From assembly GCA_964019335.1 (NCBI GenBank), contig OZ025659.1, positions 434,001 through 498,000 of the forward strand: DNA of 64,000 nucleotides, read 5' to 3'. The notes below the pieces were generated by a model that ran no database searches, was not told the DNA's origin, and was given only the letters and a program-made list of their open reading frames with translations. A program made the translations under genes and the position numbers. This DNA comes from Diplonema japonicum (lineage: Eukaryota; Euglenozoa; Diplonemea; Diplonemida; Diplonemidae). Of this stretch, positions 34,133 to 42,572 are shown piece by piece (position 1 is the first letter of the stretch; every line of letters begins with the position of its first letter).

Positions 34133-35098
34133 TAGCTATTTACTGCCAACAAGTAATGACTTTACCGTTACCTCGAGGTTCCGCATTTTACCGTCGAGGG
34201 CCCGCAGGGCCCGAGATGGTAAATGCGGAACCGAGAGGTCGGTAAAGCATTACTTGGCGGTAGGTAAGTGGTTTTATTTCACGACACTCAGAAATTACTT
34301 CACCACGAGGGGCACAACGGGGTGACAAGGGGTACAACAAGAGAGGGGTTACAAAGGTTACAATACAAGTTGTTTTCCCTCCTTTTGTTGACTAAGAGCT
34401 GCCGCTGTCGCTGGCATTGCCACTGTAACCATCTCTAATCAAGCCTTCCCATACCTGGCGCGGCCGCTGGCTCCTTTTTTTCTGCTGCTTCGGTATTTTG
34501 AAGTCTTTTGGGGAGCTTGGGTAAGCTGACTAAGTTACCCTTACCCACAGAAGAGTTACCCCCAGAAACTGGGAACAAGGCCTAGCCAAAAGTGGGCAAA
34601 TTGGGAGGAAAAGGTAGTCCAACTTGGAACTGAGCCGAGGCAAAAGTTGGCCAATTGAGCTGAACCTGGGGGAAATAGCAAACTGAGAGGAAAAAGTAGC
34701 CCCACTGGGAACCGAACCGAGGCAAAAATTGGCCTACCGAGGCATATTATTTAACGGAAACCCCCTATTACTTCACGGAAAACAGGCCATTATTTCACCG
34801 TGAAGTAATGAGATTTAGCGTGAAGTAATGGGCCCCCCAGTGCGTGAAGTAATTTCTGAAGAGTGAAATAAAATATGATTCTGAAAGTAAAGATGGACCT
34901 AAGTCCCGCCTTCACCTAGCAGGGACCTGTATTGTAATTCCATGAAATCCCAGTTTCCCCTCGTGCTGAAGTAATTTCTGAGTGTCGTGATATAAAACCA
35001 CTTACATGCCTCCAAGTAATGCTGTAACGCAGGGCTCTCGGTAAAATCGAGAACCTCTAGTGGCGTTGAAGTCATGACCTGTTGGCATTAAATAGCTA
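34133..35098. mobile_element. Foldback element F2, ~965 bp, inverted hairpin termini
   Basis: The left end (ATAGCTATTTACTGCCAACA, 34133-~34313) reappears inverted at the right end (~34961-35098, ending GTTGGCATTAAATAGCTATT). Each terminus contains its own hairpin. On the left, TACCTCGAGGTTCCGC pairs with GCGGAACCGAGAGGTCGGTA around a GGGCCCGCAGGGCCC core. The arm GTGGTTTTATTTCACGACAC to CTTCACCACGAGG is also inverted near 34840-34877. The middle has a degenerate ~80-bp tandem repeat (34575-34740, recurring GAGGCAAAA.TTGGCC) and iterons of GTGAAGTAATG or its complement near 34766-34860. No protein is encoded. The exact ends are palindromic (AATAGCTATT), so no target-site duplication can be assigned. 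Confidence 0.75.
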
Positions 35099-35180
35099 TT
35101 AAATGTCTGTGTCCAATATTTTGTGTGAATGCACGATTCTTCAAGAAGTTTTTATTTTTTATTATTATTTTTTTTTTTTT

Positions 35181-35230
35181 ATTTCACAGTTTATTTCCCT
35201 CGGCCTAAATTCTCAAAGAGCGGGGAACGT
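35181..35230 (+). repeat. Left inverted repeat of recombinase element
   Basis: Pairs with 36056-36103. Includes CGGCCTAAATTCTCAAAGAG, whose complement is intact on the right side apart from one base near the C/G run. Confidence 0.85.
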
Positions 35231-35322
35231 AAAGTAGTTTCCCCCGGGCAAATAAACTTTTAAGCCAAATTTAACAGGGCGGGGAAATAAACCCGTCCTG
35301 GGACCGTAACGAAGAGCGTCAC

Positions 35323-35964
35323 GTGGCTGCCACTTTATCAAGTGACGAGGTTCAAGATTATATTGAACAAAAAAAAGGGACCGCTAACGCCGCTATCGTT
35401 GCTTGCATGTTTAGCGGGGGCATGAGAGCTTGCGAAGTGGTGTCGATGGAAATCAGCGACATTGTTAAGACTCAAGTTGATGGGAGTTTTATCTGCACCA
35501 TAGCACGTTCAAAGACGGGTGGGCACACAAAATTCCACATGTCTGGCATTTATGCATCAGCAATGGACTAGTACTTGTTGCTACGACCTAAGAAAGAGAC
35601 CAAGCGTCTGTTCCTTTCGGAGAGAGGAACGCCCAATGGCAAAAACAAGGTATACAAACTGGGGTACGATGTGGCATCCATCATCGGAAAGCCCGCCAAT
35701 GAGATATCCAAGTTTACGTCACACATTTTTCGACGTTCTGCGGCCACAGCTGCTGCTGAAAACGGCGCATCTATCTCCATGATGCAATCACATTTTGGAT
35801 GGAGAAACCCAAGCATGCCAGCAATGTACGTGGAACAGAGCACAAGCAGTGCGCAACACATGGCAGGACTTTTGAGTCAAATACAGACCAGCCCAGGACC
35901 AGGAAGCCCAAGCCAGTCACAGGACGTCAACATCAATATCAACATCCGCACACGCCAGGAGTAG
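35323..35964 (+). pseudogene. Tyrosine recombinase (Crypton/DIRS-type), internal TAG
   Basis: One reading frame with a single TAG at 35569-35571 (ATG GAC TAG TAC). The catalytic domain is otherwise complete: box I Arg in GGMRACEVVSMEI, beta-hairpin Lys in ARSKTGGHTKF, HxxR in SHIFRRSAAT, the second His in QSHFGWRNPS, and nucleophile Tyr in PAMYVEQS. The N-terminal core-binding domain is absent or lies upstream in a frame I cannot find. The first codons (from a GTG at 35323) are not a convincing start, so the gene is probably 5'-truncated or has an upstream exon. The C-terminal tail is Ser/Pro/Asn rich. Family: eukaryotic transposon tyrosine recombinases. Inactive as annotated unless the TAG is read through or is a sequencing error. 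Confidence 0.85.
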
Positions 35965-36055
35965 ATAGTACCCACACCCCTTTTTTCTTTTCTTTTGCCA
36001 TTTTTATTTTTTCATTCTACAAACAAGCGTGATAGTCCAGCGTATTCCGGAGTCC

Positions 36056-36103
36056 ACGTCCCGCTCTTTGAGAATTTAGGCCTCGGGAAAATAAACTGTA
36101 AAT
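36056..36103 (-). repeat. Right inverted repeat of recombinase element
   Basis: Complement of 35181-35230. Read on the - strand it begins ATTTACAGTTTATTTTCCCG. Confidence 0.85.
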
Positions 36104-36494
36104 AAAACGCCGTATTCCGGGGTAAAGTAGGGTTTACCTTTTCCCTCGACAGATTGTCCTGGCCCCTCGGAACCAATTTTTCCTCGGGAACCACAATCTG
36201 TCTCGGGGAAATAAACCCTACTTTATTGCCCCGGAATAAATAGTTATTTTTTTTTTTTCTTTTCCCGATACGATAAGATGGCATCTTTTTTTTCCAGCTT
36301 TCTTTTTTCCTGCCGTTTTATATATTCAAACCCGGCGAAAAAAGAAGAAGAAAAAAAAAACTAATTCGATGATGCCTTCTCTTTAACGCATGCTTTCAAG
36401 GCAAAGGCTCACCCCCCTCCCCACTTGCTAACATTCTTGATAACTTTAATGAGGCCTCCCTGGCCTTCCTCTCTCTTCCTCTCTCTTGTTCTTA

Positions 36495-36580
36495 CTGTAA
36501 ACAAAAAATACCGGACGGACAAACTCCCGGACGCGACGGAAACCCGGACGTTTGTCCGTCCGGCATTTTTTGTTTTACAG
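36495..36580. repeat. 86-bp hairpin repeat (MITE-like)
   Basis: CTGTAAACAAAAAATACCGG at the left matches the complement of the right end (CCGGCATTTTTTGTTTTACAG) with one indel and one mismatch. The arms continue through GGACGGACAAAC, giving ~38-bp arms and a short loop. No clear target-site duplication. Confidence 0.75.
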
Positions 36581-36635
36581 CATAATATTTTTTTTTTCTT
36601 TGTTTCCCCCCTAAGTACACCATTTTTTTTTTTAA

Positions 36636-37290
36636 CCCATAAAGGACCGCTATTTTTCGTCTAAAAAGTCGATTTTGAACTTTTCGTTCAAATACCAAAA
36701 ATAAAATGGCGAGGGTGGAGTTAGAGGGTGTACCTATATTATTTTTACTACCCCATTTCTGGAGCGCGAAGCGGCCTGCATTTCAGCCCCAGACGCGCCC
36801 AAATTTTGGTGGTAGAGCAGCATTTGAGAGAAACAACTCTTGCAAAGGGCACATGCTATCCGCCACACACTTGCTGACGCTGAATGGGTATTCTGGGAGC
36901 AATTTCCGGGTTTTCCTGATGGTCCCCATGCAGTGGAAATCCGCATTGTAACCTGGTACCTTGCGAAATATTTTCCTCCCCACCTTCTCGATTTTGTCAT
37001 CCCATTCCATATCCGGGATATCCCCATCATCCGGTGACACTGACCCTTCTTCAGAAGTGCTTTCGGCACTACTCCTTATGGGGTGTAAAAAAAACAATGT
37101 CTGTGCCACTATTTTTTTTCTCCCCTTGCAGTTTGGATGCAAAAATTTACGAGCGATACAGCGTTCAGTATAAAAAAAGTCGCGCAATAAGGCCCCTCTT
37201 TAAAGAGTGGGCATGCAGAGCACTAAAAATGCCTTAGCAGAATTTAAAAAAAAATTTTTAGCTGAATATTCAGCTCCGGTCCTTTATGGG
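36636..37290. mobile_element. piggyBac-type non-autonomous element (TTAA site, 655 bp)
   Basis: Flanked on both sides by TTAA (36632-36635 and 37291-37294). The termini are a perfect 14-bp inverted repeat, CCCATAAAGGACCG at 36636 and its complement ending at 37290. A TTAA duplication with TIRs starting CCC is the hallmark of piggyBac elements. Just inside the right end is a 16-bp perfect palindrome, AGCTGAATATTCAGCT (37260-37275). The interior carries only a 134-codon - strand frame (37187-36783) with an acidic N-terminal stretch and no recognisable DDD transposase, so it is probably a deletion derivative. The right end lies 66 bp before the next start codon and may contribute to that gene's 5' region. 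Confidence 0.85.
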
Positions 37291-37356
37291 TTAAAAGAAA
37301 ATCTCCAGTCCCTTTGGGGGAGGGGTTTCTGCAAGAAAAAAAAAAAGAAAAAAAAA

Positions 37357-38034
37357 ATGGAGGAGTTTTTGCTGCCGGGTGACATAGACACACACGCGCT
37401 GGAGAGAGAGTGGAAGGGCAAGTGGAAATCTGTGAAAAACGACAACGAGAATATGGAAAGGAGGGTAGAGTATATCAAGGAGACCATGAGGGTTTACTGC
37501 AACGTGTTCGATAAGCCCGAAGGGTTCCGGAACGAGGTACTGAGGAGGGGGTTGCAGGAGGCGGAGAAGTGTAAAAACACCAACAACGAATGTTTAAGGC
37601 TATGGTGCCTAATGGCAAGAGGGGTATATGTGGGGCGGTTTTCCAAAGAAGCTGTCAGCCTCCGACACGCCGTTAAAGAACACGCTGGGAAGCTCCTTGC
37701 AGCCTTCCCCGATGACCCCAATACAAAAGAATACCTCGGCGACGTAGTCACCGACTCCGCATCCTTCACAACCCAGAGGCGTGCCACTAGTTACCTCATG
37801 GGCAACGAATTACCCCCTTCGCCTCCCTTTTCCGAGGCTGTCCCATTTTATGAGGAAGCTTATACACACTCGCCCACCCCTTCCCGGACTGTCAAACTTG
37901 CTCATGCTTACCACAAATCAGGGTCCTCTGAGAAGGCCAAATCCCTTTTTGAACAGTGTTCCAAGCAGAAGCCAACCAACACCTTGGAGACAGCGATCAA
38001 CGAGGAGTGTACGTGGATGTTTAGCGTGCTTTGA
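37357..38034 (+). CDS. RMDN-like TPR protein, 225 aa
   Basis: The ATG at 37357 follows an A-run. The C-terminal ~150 residues follow the pattern of regulator of microtubule dynamics (RMDN/FAM82) proteins: NECLRLWCLMARGVYVGRFS, then AVKEHAGKLLAAFPDDPNTK, then FSEAVPFYEEAYTHSPTPSR, then KSGSSEKAKSLFEQ. These are TPR-like helix pairs with the family's proline-containing loop (NELPPSPPFSE). RMDN proteins act at microtubules and at ER-mitochondria contacts. No membrane anchor is visible. The stop codon (38032-38034) abuts the stop codon of the convergent gene with no gap. The call is by pattern and tentative. Confidence 0.6.
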   Translation: MEEFLLPGDIDTHALEREWKGKWKSVKNDNENMERRVEYIKETMRVYCNVFDKPEGFRNEVLRRGLQEAEKCKNTNNECLRLWCLMARGVYVGRFSKEAVSLRHAVKEHAGKLLAAFPDDPNTKEYLGDVVTDSASFTTQRRATSYLMGNELPPSPPFSEAVPFYEEAYTHSPTPSRTVKLAHAYHKSGSSEKAKSLFEQCSKQKPTNTLETAINEECTWMFSVL

Positions 38035-38764
38035 TTATAATTTTTTTTTTACAATACAATAACAAAAAAAAACTGCTTCGTTGTCACCGTCCTCGGCGTC
38101 CTTCGTTTCCTTAGCCTTTCGGGCTGCTGCCGCTCTCCTCTTCGCGCTCTCGCTCAGGAAGGGCATGGGCACCTTCGGGTTGTTGTAGGTGCCTGCTGCC
38201 GGGAGCGTTGTGCCCTCACGCACCGACAGCGCCACGTAATGGGCGGCAGCGAACCCCAGGTATATGGGGTTGCTCTCTACCGCGTTGCGCGAGGGGAAGG
38301 AGGTGCACAACAGCTCCCCGTCCTTCACCTGGTAGCAGGCCAGGTGGCGCCGGCACACCACGCTGAGCGCGAGGAGCTGCAGGATGTCCCCACGCTCCGT
38401 CCTTCACTGCTTGCACATATTCCCCGTACAGCAGTGCACTGTTGTCGGTTGATGCCAGGTGGCTAGCCACCAGCTCCCTCAAGGCCGATCCAGCAGAGGT
38501 GCCCTGATGGATCGCTACTGATGTCGCCTCGTAGAGGCAGTCTCCCTCCGTCTTGGAGAAGTCTTTGATCGAGAACCCTTCTCCCAGCTTCGCCTGAAGC
38601 TCCGCCTTCGCCTTGCCCACCTCGCTTCCCGTTCCCGTCCCGCGGCCGGAGCCTTCGCCGCTACCACCACCCCCCATGTGGCAGCGTTGCCCGGGGTTCA
38701 ACCTCGAGGAGGTCGCTCCCACCGCACTGGACGTCGATGATAGTGTTGGTGTTGATGTTGCCAT
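38035..38764 (-). pseudogene. OTU-like cysteine protease with a frameshift
   Basis: This is the only - strand gene I can support. From ATG 38764 it reads a Ser/Thr/Gly-rich head, then FSIKDFSKTEGDCLYEATSV, which fits the OTU catalytic Asp/Cys block (GDCLYEA). It continues to YGEYVQAVKDGAWG. The frame then breaks at a C-run (+ strand 38388-38391). One base shift restores DILQLLALSVVCRRHLACYQ, NAVESNPIYLGFAAAHYVAL (the expected catalytic-His block HYVAL) and a basic tail. OTU proteins remove ubiquitin. A missing G in a homopolymer could be a sequencing error or a real inactivating deletion. The last residues come from an A/T-run and may not be coding. Confidence 0.65.
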
Positions 38765-38845
38765 AATGTTTCTTTTAACCCAAATTCAGAACCCCTGAAA
38801 AAAAAAGGTGTTTCTGTTGGGAGAAAAAAAGTCAAAAAAAAAAAA

Positions 38846-40417
38846 ATGTTGCGCAGCACCGTCCGCCGGTTGTACAGGGAGGCGGTGAAAGTACCGAAAG
38901 CAGATGAAATGATGGCGGTGCTCCACGGGCACCAGGTCGACGTGGCAAGCGCATGGATGAAAAAAGGGGCGGATTGTTGTTGGTTGGGGGATTTTGCCGT
39001 CCTGCTGGAGGCTTACAAAATGCTGGACGAGCAGGTGGAAAAGGAGTGGGTCGTGGGCAACGGCGGCAAGGGCGCGAAAACCTGGAGCGACTTCGCAAAA
39101 TACTGCAAACAAAAACAAATATTCTACAAAATGTGGGTCCCGAACCCGATCACCGTCCTCTCCAATGCTGTGAACGACGAGGCACTCTCAACTTGGGTGA
39201 CGACAATGTACCCCCCAGCAAACTTTAACTACCTCCCCCTCCCTGTTTTAATGTCCTTAATACGCTCATTCAAGACATTTTCCCAAGGGAAAGCATACAC
39301 ATATATCGGCCGGAACAATTCAATGAAACCTTCCCACACGCTTTCGTCCCATCCTGATGATCACCCGGCTGGCAGGTTGGTCCGGAATTGGGTTCTATCC
39401 GCACTCCGTGAAAAACTCTTTGACGGTGCTCAACGGGTTCTTATACCAAACGCGGGTTCATTGGGAGGCTCGCTTCCCTTGATATTCACGACGATGAAAT
39501 ATTTCAACGGGCACGTCCATGCTCTGGATCCAGACTCAGAAGTTGTTAAGAGCTTGCAGTATAACCATAATTTGTTGAAAGTGAGGGGTGCGCCTCGATG
39601 GAAAAATTTGAAAGCAGAGGTATCTGCGAATCTAACCCCAAGGGACAGGTTCAGAAGGTTTAATTTAACAGTCTTCGCCCCGCCATGGGTAACCGACACA
39701 GATCAAGAAATATGTTCCTCGTTCGACAGGTACTATGACCTTTCAGGACAAGACGATAGAAGAGACTGGTTACCAAGCCGGGATTTGTTCGGGAATGTGA
39801 CTGTTTTAACTGATTTTTTCGAGGAAATTCAGTATGCAATGGATGCTGGGGGGCATGTGGTGGTTGTATGGTCGAACTTCGGCAACATTGTGGACGGGTC
39901 TGGGGAGCATCCTATCATTAAAGAGCTTGAGGGTAACACGAGGTATTCCCTGCATCACTTTGAGGATGTACCGTTCAAACCCTTTTCGAAAAAGTTTTTA
40001 GAGGCACAGCCGCACCCATTCTTGTTCGAGCTAAACAGACGGCTCCGCGTTGAGTTGTGGGTTTTGAAAGTGAATCGCATGCTGCTCCCTATGCCACCGC
40101 TTGTGCACGTTGAATCACAGGATTCATCACTTGTTCCTTCTACGCCGGAACAACTTGTTTCAAAAAAGCGTGAAGAAGACGTGGAGCTGACAGAATATTT
40201 CCACCCGCCTCTGCCGTTCCTTGGGAACTATATGAAACGACCGGGGAAAACGCTCATCAAAGAGGGAGGGCGGCCAGACCCCGACACTGTGTTGGAAACA
40301 CAGGAGCAGCAAGCAAAAGACCTGCTCAGACAGCAAAACAAACAGCGCCGCGACAGGGTCAAAACCGCGCTCCAACAACTGGGGATTGAACCGAAAAGGC
40401 CAGGAAAGCGGAAGTAG
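38846..40417 (+). CDS. Methyltransferase-like protein with LYR-like N-terminus, 523 aa
   Basis: Single exon; the ATG is at 38846 after an A-run. The N-terminus MLRSTVRRLYREAVKVPK carries an LYR tripeptide in a basic helix, like mitochondrial LYR-motif proteins. Residues ~190-330 resemble a class I methyltransferase: a degraded glycine-rich segment (RVLIPNAGSLGGSLPLIFTT), an acidic residue ending the next strand (GHVHALDPDSEVV), and NLTVFAPPWVTD at the position of the (N/D)PPY catalytic motif. That mixture suggests an organellar assembly factor with a methyltransferase fold that may have lost activity. No specific family is identified. The Gln/Lys/Arg-rich C-terminus (QQNKQRRDRVKTALQQ) could bind RNA. 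Confidence 0.6.
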   Translation: MLRSTVRRLYREAVKVPKADEMMAVLHGHQVDVASAWMKKGADCCWLGDFAVLLEAYKMLDEQVEKEWVVGNGGKGAKTWSDFAKYCKQKQIFYKMWVPNPITVLSNAVNDEALSTWVTTMYPPANFNYLPLPVLMSLIRSFKTFSQGKAYTYIGRNNSMKPSHTLSSHPDDHPAGRLVRNWVLSALREKLFDGAQRVLIPNAGSLGGSLPLIFTTMKYFNGHVHALDPDSEVVKSLQYNHNLLKVRGAPRWKNLKAEVSANLTPRDRFRRFNLTVFAPPWVTDTDQEICSSFDRYYDLSGQDDRRDWLPSRDLFGNVTVLTDFFEEIQYAMDAGGHVVVVWSNFGNIVDGSGEHPIIKELEGNTRYSLHHFEDVPFKPFSKKFLEAQPHPFLFELNRRLRVELWVLKVNRMLLPMPPLVHVESQDSSLVPSTPEQLVSKKREEDVELTEYFHPPLPFLGNYMKRPGKTLIKEGGRPDPDTVLETQEQQAKDLLRQQNKQRRDRVKTALQQLGIEPKRPGKRK

Positions 40418-40442
40418 TGAAAAAAAAAAAATGTATCATCTT

Positions 40443-40479
<37 letters not shown>

Positions 40480-40539
40480 CCCTCCGAGGAAATTTTTGAA
40501 GGAAAAAAAAAAAAGGTGGGAGAGGAGGGGGGAAAAAAA

Positions 40540-40971
40540 ATGACTAAGGAACTTTTCTACCGAAAAAGATGGCTTGTGCTGAAGTACAACATACTCCCTC
40601 ACTGCGAATACGGTCCGAAGGGTCTGCTGACCCCGAATATGCAAAAATTTTACGGTAATGCGAATTTAAAAAAGAGGAAAAAGTCCCAAATGAAAAAAAA
40701 AAAAAAAAAGGTTCGTTGACCAGTAGGCTATTCCACTACCACCATTACGCAAGCGACACAATGGGAGACAAACCACAATGGACCAGAACCTTTATGTTCG
40801 GGTCCAAGAGACCAAATTACATGATGTGGAACGTTGGCGATGGCGGTCACCGAATGTGGAAGTATGCTCGGAAAAAAAAAAAAAAAAAAACACAGCCACG
40901 CATGGCAGAGATACAGAGTGTCTGAGTTTGAACAACCGTACATCGATTTGAGGGGACCTGAACCGCGATGA
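40540..40971 (+). CDS. Small orphan protein, 113 aa, 3 exons
   Basis: Exons 40540-40654, 40711-40861 and 40896-40971 join in frame. The introns are GTAATG...AAAAAG and GTATGC...CACAG, both dominated by A-runs. The spliced protein is rich in Tyr, His, Arg and Trp (FYGSLTSRLFHYHHYASDTM, then KRPNYMMWNVGDGGHRMWNH, ending EFEQPYIDLRGPEPR) with no membrane span. The composition resembles small supernumerary subunits of mitochondrial complexes or mitoribosomes. No family recognised. It is easily missed because no single exon forms a long frame. Confidence 0.55.
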
Positions 40972-41125
40972 GAAAAAAAAAAATGCAACTACAACAGCTA
41001 CGACGCGGAGAGAGAGTGTTTTCAGTCTTTTTATATAAAAAGAAGAGGGGGAAAAAAAAAATTGTCTCTCCTTTCTTTCTTACTCTTTCTTTTAGATAAA
41101 AAGAAAAAAAACCCCTCCAAAAAAA

Positions 41126-41581
41126 ATGTCGTCAGATGATTCCCGCAAGACCCACATAACCGAGACCATCAGAAAATTCACAGAAACCGTGCAAGAAGGG
41201 AAGGACGCTGTTGCCACACTCGTGAAGGAGGTCAAGCTCAAAAGCGACGAGGTCGGGATGCTTCAGGAGGAAGTCGCGGTGCTGACAAAAAGACGCAATG
41301 AAAGAAGAAAGAGATGCACCGTTCTGAAGGCTGAGATAGAGAAGTTTCGCACACAACAAACAGCACAGGCCACCCAGGCCAAGGTCATACACTCCACCAT
41401 CGCAGACCTCACACAAGCTAAGAACCGCCTCTCTACCAATCTCCACAACGCACTTCAGACGCAGCTCGCCACTTACACAGAAACTGCCAACATTATGCAT
41501 TCTAAAAACACCGCGCTCCTTGCAAACATCACACCCGAAACCATATTCAGTCGTGCTGTGAAGGAGGCCTGTGCTGCATGA
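41126..41581 (+). CDS. Coiled-coil protein, 151 aa
   Basis: The ATG follows an A-run at 41126. Almost the whole chain is charged and helical (GKDAVATLVKEVKLKSDEVG, LTKRRNERRKRCTVLKAEIE), with a predicted coiled coil at residues ~15-110 and a tail ending ITPETIFSRAVKEACAA. Size and form resemble small kinetochore or spindle coiled-coil subunits, but no family can be named. Confidence 0.6.
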   Translation: MSSDDSRKTHITETIRKFTETVQEGKDAVATLVKEVKLKSDEVGMLQEEVAVLTKRRNERRKRCTVLKAEIEKFRTQQTAQATQAKVIHSTIADLTQAKNRLSTNLHNALQTQLATYTETANIMHSKNTALLANITPETIFSRAVKEACAA

Positions 41582-41716
41582 TGCTGAGGGCAAAACCACC
41601 CACACGACATTTTAACAATCTCTCATATCTATATTTATATTTTTTTCTTTTTTCTTTTTTCTTTTCCAGCTCAATTTTCTAACGACTCTTTCCAAAAGAA
41701 GAAGAAAAAAAAAAAA

Positions 41717-42289
41717 ATGAATGCAACACCAGTGACATATCTTGTGACCCTCTTGGTCTGTGGCTGTGCAGCCAGGGAAATGGGGGCCCACCCCGATCAA
41801 GACGGTAGCCGGAGTAAGGGAGTTGACGTGGCTGAGGGGGCGAGGCGGGCGAACAGTGACAATGTCGGGCCGACAGCACACTTTTTAAACCATGAGAACA
41901 ACATGAACCTTTCATGTGCTGTGTGCGCTGTGGCCTTTGAGGAGTTTCACAAAGGGTTAAAAAGCAAGAAGAAAGAGCTGAAGGGGAACATCGACAGAAA
42001 CACCGTCTCTGTCAGTGTGCAGGACGCCCTCAGGTCATCTTGCATCTCTATTCAAAAGTCCTATGCCATTCGATGGGAGGAGGCCGGCGACCGGCCCCTT
42101 GAATACGGTATTTACGGCAAGCCTGCCATTTTACCGGCGAACAAAGGCACCCCCGACCAAATCACGTGGGGCAGGCAGTTCATCCAACACCGCTGCGAGT
42201 GGTTGATGAACAAGTATAGTTTGGAAATCGCCATCAAGTTCGCCGAGCAAGAACTCCCGCGGCCGAAGTGCCCCATCACCGGATGTTGA
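41717..42289 (+). CDS. Secreted cysteine-rich protein, canopy/saposin-like, 190 aa
   Basis: The N-terminus MNATPVTYLVTLLVCGCAA is a signal peptide. The mature part has a CxxC pair (MNLSCAVCAVAFEEFHKG) followed by helices and spaced cysteines (RSSCISIQ, HRCEWLMNKY, PKCPITGC). This pattern resembles canopy (DUF3456) ER proteins and saposin-like folds. No KDEL-type retention signal is visible at the C-terminus. Canopy proteins assist folding of surface receptors. The assignment is by cysteine pattern only. Confidence 0.5.
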   Translation: MNATPVTYLVTLLVCGCAAREMGAHPDQDGSRSKGVDVAEGARRANSDNVGPTAHFLNHENNMNLSCAVCAVAFEEFHKGLKSKKKELKGNIDRNTVSVSVQDALRSSCISIQKSYAIRWEEAGDRPLEYGIYGKPAILPANKGTPDQITWGRQFIQHRCEWLMNKYSLEIAIKFAEQELPRPKCPITGC

Positions 42290-42572
42290 AAAAAAAAAAA
42301 AAAATCTTTTTTTTTTTTGATTTACACTGCTTTTGTTATTTCCCCCCTTGCTTCCCGCTCTTAAAAATTTGTTCCTATTATGTTTACCCCCCCCCCCCCC
42401 CCCCTTATGCGGAAAAAAACAAAACAAAAAATGCAATTTTTTTCTTTTCAGGAAGGGGCGGCGGGGTTCATCTTCTTCAAAGGGGAAGGAAAAAAAAAAG
42501 AAAAGAGAGTGAGAGAAAAAGAGTTGAACTCCGGAGGTTGCATAAGGGAACTATATTTTATATCCTAGACAC

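Larger units (their letters stand above)
35181..36240 (+). mobile_element. Tyrosine-recombinase transposon with inverted flanking repeats
   Basis: A recombinase gene (35323-35964) lies between ~48-bp inverted repeats: 35181-35230 (ATTTCACAGTTTATTTCCCT...) and 36056-36103 (...GGGAAAATAAACTGTAAAT), matched with a few indels. To the right, 36109-36240 is a long hairpin with arms around AAAGTAGGGTTTA and TAAACCCTACTTT. The motif CGGGGAAATAAAC and variants recur at least five times across both flanks (~35191, 35246, 35290, 36084, 36200). Cryptons usually lack terminal inverted repeats. DIRS elements carry repeats but also reverse transcriptase, and none is here. Full element boundaries are uncertain. 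Confidence 0.7.
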
